12,480 bases of DNA. Origin: Gonium pectorale (taxonomy: Eukaryota; Chlorophyta; Chlorophyceae; Chlamydomonadales; Volvocaceae). Positions 8,546 to 12,480 of this stretch are shown piece after piece. The DNA lies in assembly GCA_001584585.1 (NCBI GenBank), contig LSYV01000016.1, forward strand, positions 1,896,549 through 1,909,028, written 5' to 3'. The position numbers were made by a program, and so were the translations under genes. Under the pieces are notes generated by a model. It worked only from the letters and a program-made list of their open reading frames with translations. It had not been told where the DNA came from and made no database searches. Within the stretch, counting starts at the first letter, position 1. Every line of letters starts with the position of its first letter.

Positions 8546-10421
8546 GTGAGCAAGGATGCCAGTTCCGGAAGGTGCGAGCGCTAGGGTGCCGGCCTGCCAG
8601 CCATGTCCACATGGCGCTTGCGCGCACGACGAAGCTGAAGCTGCAGCACTCAGTACAATCCGCATTTAATGCAAGCCGTCTATCGACATGCCTCGCAGGT
8701 GTCGCAGCTACTCGTCGTTACGTGTCGCCTCGCAGCCCGGTCCCGCAGCCCCGCTCCCCCGCTGGCTGCCCGCCTGCAACGTCAACGGCCTGCCCCCCTC
8801 CCCGCCGGGCCCCGCCGACTCGCGTTCCCCCACCTCAAGCCGCACCGCCTCCGAGTGTGGCTCGGCCCCCTGCGGCCGCCCCGCTCCACGGCCCTTTCGC
8901 TGCAACAGCGCCTCCTCAACCCTCAGCAGCCGGAGCAGCAGCAGCAGCGGCAGCGGTTGGGGCAGCTCCTCCGGATCCGGCTGCGGGAGTGTGAGCGGAT
9001 CCGGCCCAGATTCTGACCCGGAGGTTGATGGACCACCCCAATCGCCCGGCCGCTGCCTCAGCCCCCTGGTGGCCCCCGCAGCGGACGTGCCCCAGGGCGG
9101 CTTCTGGGCGACATCCGAAAGCGCCGCTGCCTCTGACAGCGCCGCCTGCGTCTTCTCCTCGGCTTTCGCGTCCTCGGCCTCCACCATCGCCCAAGACGCC
9201 CTAGCCCCCTGTCACCAGGGCTCGAGAAAGCACGAGGCAACGACGGTTGCGCCCCGATGCGCCCTGAGCACCGTGGAGTCCCTGTCCGCGGGCCTGGCAG
9301 ACGAGCACCTGCCTGGATCCAATCACAGCCCCGCCGTCACCATAGCAGCACGAGGCACCGCCAGCAGGACCTCCGACTTCAGCTTCACTCGCCACCACCA
9401 CCTCTCCGTCAACGCCGCACCAGTGGGCTGCCGCCCCGCCGCAGCCGTGCCCTCCGCGGTCGGCAAGCGCCACACGCCCGCCGCGGCCCCGTCGTACTCT
9501 GACGACTCGCGCCTGCCCCCACACTACGCATACTGCTACGACTGCGCGTGGAAGATGGGGTACGACCACCCCGCCGCCGCAGCGTACGCTGAATTCTGGT
9601 CCGCGGTGCGCTCCTCGCAGCCGCAGCCGCCGGCAGCGAACGCATCGGCGGCGTTGCCGGGCAAGGCGAGCGGCGCAGCCGAGCTGGCGGGGGTGCTGCG
9701 GCGCGCTGAGTTGGCGGAGGCGGCCGCAAGCCTGCTTGCGTCGCGGCTCCGGGACGAGCGGGCGGCCCGCAGCCTGCGCGCGTTCGAGGCCCGGGCCGCG
9801 CGGGAGCGCGCGTCGGCCGCCGCCGAGGCACTGCGGCGCGAGAAGGCGGCGCGGGCGGCGCTGCAACGGCAGGTGGCCAAGGAGAGGGCCGAAAAGGAGG
9901 CCCTGGAGGAGCGGGCGACTGAGCTTGAGCGGCTGCTGAAGGCGGAGATGGCCGCGGGCGAGGCTGCGCAGCGGCCGGCCCATTCAGAGGCGCCGCGGGT
10001 GGTAAGCTGTGGCCTTGCGCGGCCAGACGATACGGCCGCTGCCGGTTGCATGGCCGAGTGGGCGCCTGATACCTCATCCGCAACGGTCCGCGGCCGCGGC
10101 GACCAGTCTCACCGACAGGATGCGTCCTGCGCTCCCTCAGCCGCAGCGGCTGGTGACGCCCGATGCGGGGAGAAGGCGGCGAGCAGTAGCTCGTCTTCCT
10201 GCGCCTCGTGCCTCCGCGCCACTGGCGACCTGCCCCTGTCTGTTGAGGAGATTGCGGACCCGAATAGCGAGCACGAGCTGTTGCTGGTGGCTCTGGGCGC
10301 GGAGGCGAGCAAGGTGGCGGCGCTGGCGGGCGCGCTGCGGGAGGCGGGGGTCGACCCGGACGCCCTCATCGGCCGGTTGGAGGAGGAGTGGGAGCGGGAT
10401 GACGCCGGGTGCAGGCACTGA
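8203..10421 (+). CDS. Large Ser/Gly/Ala-rich coiled-coil protein of unknown function (four-exon model)
   Basis: Preferred exons are 8203-8280, 8342-8404, 8492-8545 and 8736-10421, all joined in phase 0, giving 626 residues. The last exon alone is certain coding sequence, with very strong G/C third positions. Without the small exons, the long frame could start at ATG 8688 (577 residues, N-terminus RRCRSYSS), but codons 8688-8735 lose the G/C bias and look intronic. In 577-residue numbering: 17-70 are Pro/Ser-rich; 73-106 are a Ser/Gly repeat; 279-308 are a distinctive Tyr/Cys/Trp block (HYAYCYDCAWKMGY then AEFWSAV); 330-425 are an Ala/Arg/Glu helix, almost surely a coiled coil; 426-505 are low complexity with a seven-Ser run; 514-572 are a second, acidic helical segment ending EEEWERDD. 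In the four-exon model the protein starts MADMFAESKMSRRLWG, followed by a short hydrophobic stretch. I recognise no family. The CxxC in the Tyr/Trp block could bind metal or be structural. Confidence 0.65.
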
Positions 10422-11071
10422 GTCAGGGAGGCTGGGTGCCGAAGAGTGGCTTCCAGCCGTTAGGTGGCTCACATAATGGCCAACCATAATATGGCAGGAC
10501 TGTATGAACTGTGTGCATAGTGTGCTGTTCGCATTGTTGGTTGTGCGCGCCAGGATCTGCGAGAGTCGGAATGCTGAAGGGGCATGGCGGGCTCTGGACT
10601 CATGCCCAAGGGTCTTTGGGTGGAACCGAGAGGGTAGACGGAGGGAAGCGGCTGTGTGCCGTAGAGACGACGGCTCTGAGCGAGGTAGACCGGGCCTTCC
10701 AGACTGACTACGGGAAAGATGAGAAAGCGATTGCTAGGCAGACAGCTGAGATGTTTGCAAGGAGTATGACGGGTCGGAGTTGAGCACGACGGAAGTCGGC
10801 TGCAGTCCTGCAAAGGCATTGTGTTGCTGCATCAGCGTAGAAGTCACATGCGGAGAGTGTTGGGTGCCTGTGTGCTACATGCATGTCCTTTTGTGTTTGT
10901 GTTGTCTGCCGTGCCGTTAAACCCGCACCGTACCGTATTGGCGACGTACGCGCACTTCCGTATTGTCGATTTGTCGTTCATCGTGCGAAGATTCACCCAT
11001 CCATTACCCATCGAGGGAGTGAGAGATACGTTGAAGGCATCTTGAGACAAGTGCGCCGACGGCCCATAGCC

Positions 11072-11076
11072 TGTAA
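11072..11076 (+). terminator. Candidate TGTAA poly(A) signal of the 8203-10421 gene
   Basis: This is the only plus-strand TGTAA I found downstream of the stop at 10421. It implies a 3' UTR of about 650-670 nt, which is long but ordinary for volvocine algae. The assignment rests on motif and position only. Confidence 0.4.
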
Positions 11077-11931
11077 TTCCTCACGGCGTGTCCGACCACG
11101 AGGTACATGCGCCAGACAGGTCCTGTTCGGTGCACGGAGCAAACCAATAACCAAACCTTTTACCCTCACATACATACAGTTACCGTTGCGGCACTCCCTT
11201 CGGGTTCGGTCGCGGTCCTGTGCGCCCGCAAGCGTCCGTGTCCGACACAGGACAGGACGTGAGCGCATGACCACACTTGGCGCACTTGCCTGATGGAATG
11301 TGGTTATTCCGCGGGTCATATCCGTTGGGTGTCACGGGGGCTAGGGCATCACCTGCATCGTCGCGGCGGTGCACGCCACACGTCGCAGTATGAATCAAGT
11401 TTAGGCCCAGGTTCGCATACACACACCATCATTCAGATCATAAGGGTTTGTAGTGAGCTGCTCGTCGCGTCCACTCGCGTTGAGTAAGTACAGCAGGGAA
11501 AGCACACCTCCTTCCCCTGCAACACGTCGCAATATCAGCCACCACACCTAGCTACTCCACGCTGCCTAGTAACCCAGGCGTAGTAACAACCCCACGCACG
11601 CTTGTCCCCAAGTCCCTCCGCCCCATCGCCACAACATCGCCGCCGTACTTCCCAATCCGAGCGAGCTCCCACAGTAGAGGAGGTCACAGGTCATCATTTC
11701 GCACAGATTGCGTTTCTCCCTCGTCGGCACGCGCCTTGCCTGGCCACCGCCCGTGCACACACGCACGCACATGTGCCCGTGTGAGCCCGTGTGTGCCTGG
11801 GTTGAAACGAAACGACGCATACGACGAGCGTAAGCGCGAAAGTGATCGTGTCGTTGTAGGAACCCGATCCAGAGGTAGTCGAAGGGGTGATGCCCCTGCG
11901 TGCCAGTGTGTCCGCTCCCCGCCCGCCCAGT

Positions 11932-11957
11932 GCGCCGCCAGGTGGCGCCGCCAGGTG
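11932..11957. repeat. Perfect 13-bp tandem duplication
   Basis: The unit GCGCCGCCAGGTG occurs twice head to tail and is followed by a further GCG. It lies 56 bases past the stop of the minus-strand gene, in its presumed 3' UTR. It looks like a recent slippage event and has no assigned role. Confidence 0.85.
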
Positions 11958-12012
11958 GCGTCCGCACGCTGGCCACGGCACTCCCAACGAACCGACCCGC
12001 GCACCCCGGCAT

Positions 12013-12480
12013 CTAGCAGATGACGCAGCCCTTGCACGGCCCCTCGTCGCCCGCCGCCACCGGCGCCTGGCCCGCATACTTGGCGCCCGCCGCCACCTCC
12101 ACGCCGCTGTGCGGCACGGACGCCTCGCCGCCCTTCTGGATGTGCGCGGCCGGTGGCTCGCTGGGGCCTGGGTCCACCACGCGCGGCGCGTTGTCCCCGT
12201 CGCTGGGCGCCGCCGCCGCATCCGGCTCGGCCGTCACCTCGGGCTTGGCGGCGGAGGCGGTCCGCGACGGCGCCGCCGGCTTGGCGGCGGAGGCCGACCG
12301 CGACGGCGCGGCGGGCGCCGCCACTGCGGCCGGCTCGGTCTCGGCGGGGACCTCCTTTGCAGCGGACCCCGGACGTGCCGATGCGGGGCGAGCGGACGCC
12401 GGACGCGCCGAGGCGGGCCGCGCCGACGCCGGGCGGGCGGATGGCGGGCGCGCCGAGGCGGGCCGCGACGACGGTGCCGG
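12013..12480 (-). CDS. Pro/Ala/Ser-repeat protein with C-terminal CaaX-type motif (partial)
   Basis: The frame is open from the right edge of the window to TAG at 12013-12015, giving 155 residues. The N-terminus lies beyond 12480. A GTG at 12322-12324 is internal and is not the start. From the edge inward there are six P-(A/P)-S-A-R pentapeptides (12373-12462), then two copies of an APSR(S/T)ASAAKP unit, then an acidic, less repetitive part, and finally CKGCVIC at the C-terminus. The last four residues, C-V-I-C, fit the CaaX consensus for prenylation (Cys, two aliphatic residues, variable end). The extra Cys three residues before the CaaX Cys could be acylated. This suggests a disordered, basic protein tethered to a membrane (inference). 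Alternatively the three cysteines (CxxCxxC) could bind metal. Codon third positions are mostly G/C, supporting true coding. The family is not recognised. Confidence 0.65.
   Translation of the reverse strand, partial: PAPSSRPASARPPSARPASARPASARPASARPASARPGSAAKEVPAETEPAAVAAPAAPSRSASAAKPAAPSRTASAAKPEVTAEPDAAAAPSDGDNAPRVVDPGPSEPPAAHIQKGGEASVPHSGVEVAAGAKYAGQAPVAAGDEGPCKGCVIC
12373..12462 (-). repeat. 15-bp repeat array coding PASAR pentapeptides
   Basis: Six imperfect 15-bp units lie in frame within the partial minus-strand CDS. Five code PASAR and one codes PPSAR. Higher-order copying is visible: the 17-base string CGCGCCGAGGCGGGCCG is identical at 12404-12420 and 12449-12465, a 45-bp (three-unit) offset. 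More units (PAPSSR) continue to the window edge, so the array may extend outside. Confidence 0.85.

Larger units (their letters stand above)
10422..12012. other. Convergent intergenic region (3' UTR space)
   Basis: This region separates a plus-strand gene ending at 10421 from a minus-strand gene ending at 12013. One stretch, 10664-10783 plus, reads as a compact amphipathic segment (SEVDRAFQTDYGKDEKAIAR, then TAEMFARSM) ending in TGA. It could be an alternative last exon of the upstream gene, but no donor was identified. A stem-capable pair (GCACACACG 11755-11763 with CGTGTGTGC 11788-11796) and a perfect 13-bp tandem duplication (11932-11957) are the other structures seen. No minus-strand TGTAA for the right-hand gene was found. 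Confidence 0.4.

Noticed and set aside
8572..9016. Alternative plus-strand frames (Pro/Ala-rich and Gln/Arg-rich) over the start of the long exon
   Set aside because: Third-position G/C bias from about 8752 on clearly favours the frame ending at 10421.
9201..10083. Two long minus-strand frames (260 and 224 codons) opposite the coiled-coil gene
   Set aside because: Both are antisense to the strongly biased 8736-10421 exon and consist of Arg/Pro/Ala low complexity.

Overview
The window looks like nuclear DNA of a chlamydomonadalean (volvocine-type) green alga. The evidence is GC-rich coding exons with strong G/C third positions, short introns with GTGAG/GTAAG-type donors and GCAG/CAG acceptors, TGTAA poly(A) signals, Ala/Pro/Ser-rich proteins, and an intronless psaD gene whose product reads like the Chlamydomonas photosystem I subunit. 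The species cannot be fixed from the sequence alone. There is no sign of bacterial operons, CRISPR, tRNA or rRNA.

Layout. 1-377: very GC-rich low-complexity DNA with a GGGGCC-type repeat at the left edge. 378-909 (minus): a two-exon gene, rebuilt here from splice signals, for a 149-residue protein with a mitochondrion-like presequence. 910-2394: no supported gene. 2725-3312 (minus): psaD, nuclear-encoded PSI subunit II, with its likely poly(A) signal at 2408-2412 and a paired 10-bp direct repeat in its upstream region. 3313-5022: mostly non-coding. 5023-5215 (plus): a frameshifted fragment of a second psaD copy, inverted relative to the intact gene. 5216-6515: no supported gene, but a diverged inverted repeat. 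6516-7061 (plus): a two-exon gene for a small CxxC / coiled-coil / single-membrane-span protein. 7062-8202: no supported gene. 8203-10421 (plus): a large Ser/Gly/Ala-rich coiled-coil protein, best modelled as four exons, the first three too short to be seen as long ORFs. 10422-12012: convergent intergenic and 3' UTR space. 12013-12480 (minus, runs off the right edge): C-terminal part of a Pro/Ala/Ser-repeat protein ending in a possible prenylation motif, C-V-I-C.

Only psaD can be named with confidence. The other genes are unrecognised. The genes do not form an obvious pathway, and they are separate eukaryotic transcription units. The points most worth following up are the decayed inverted psaD copy, the three gene models assembled from short exons, the intron whose retention keeps the reading frame, and the prenylation-type tail behind a PASAR pentapeptide array.
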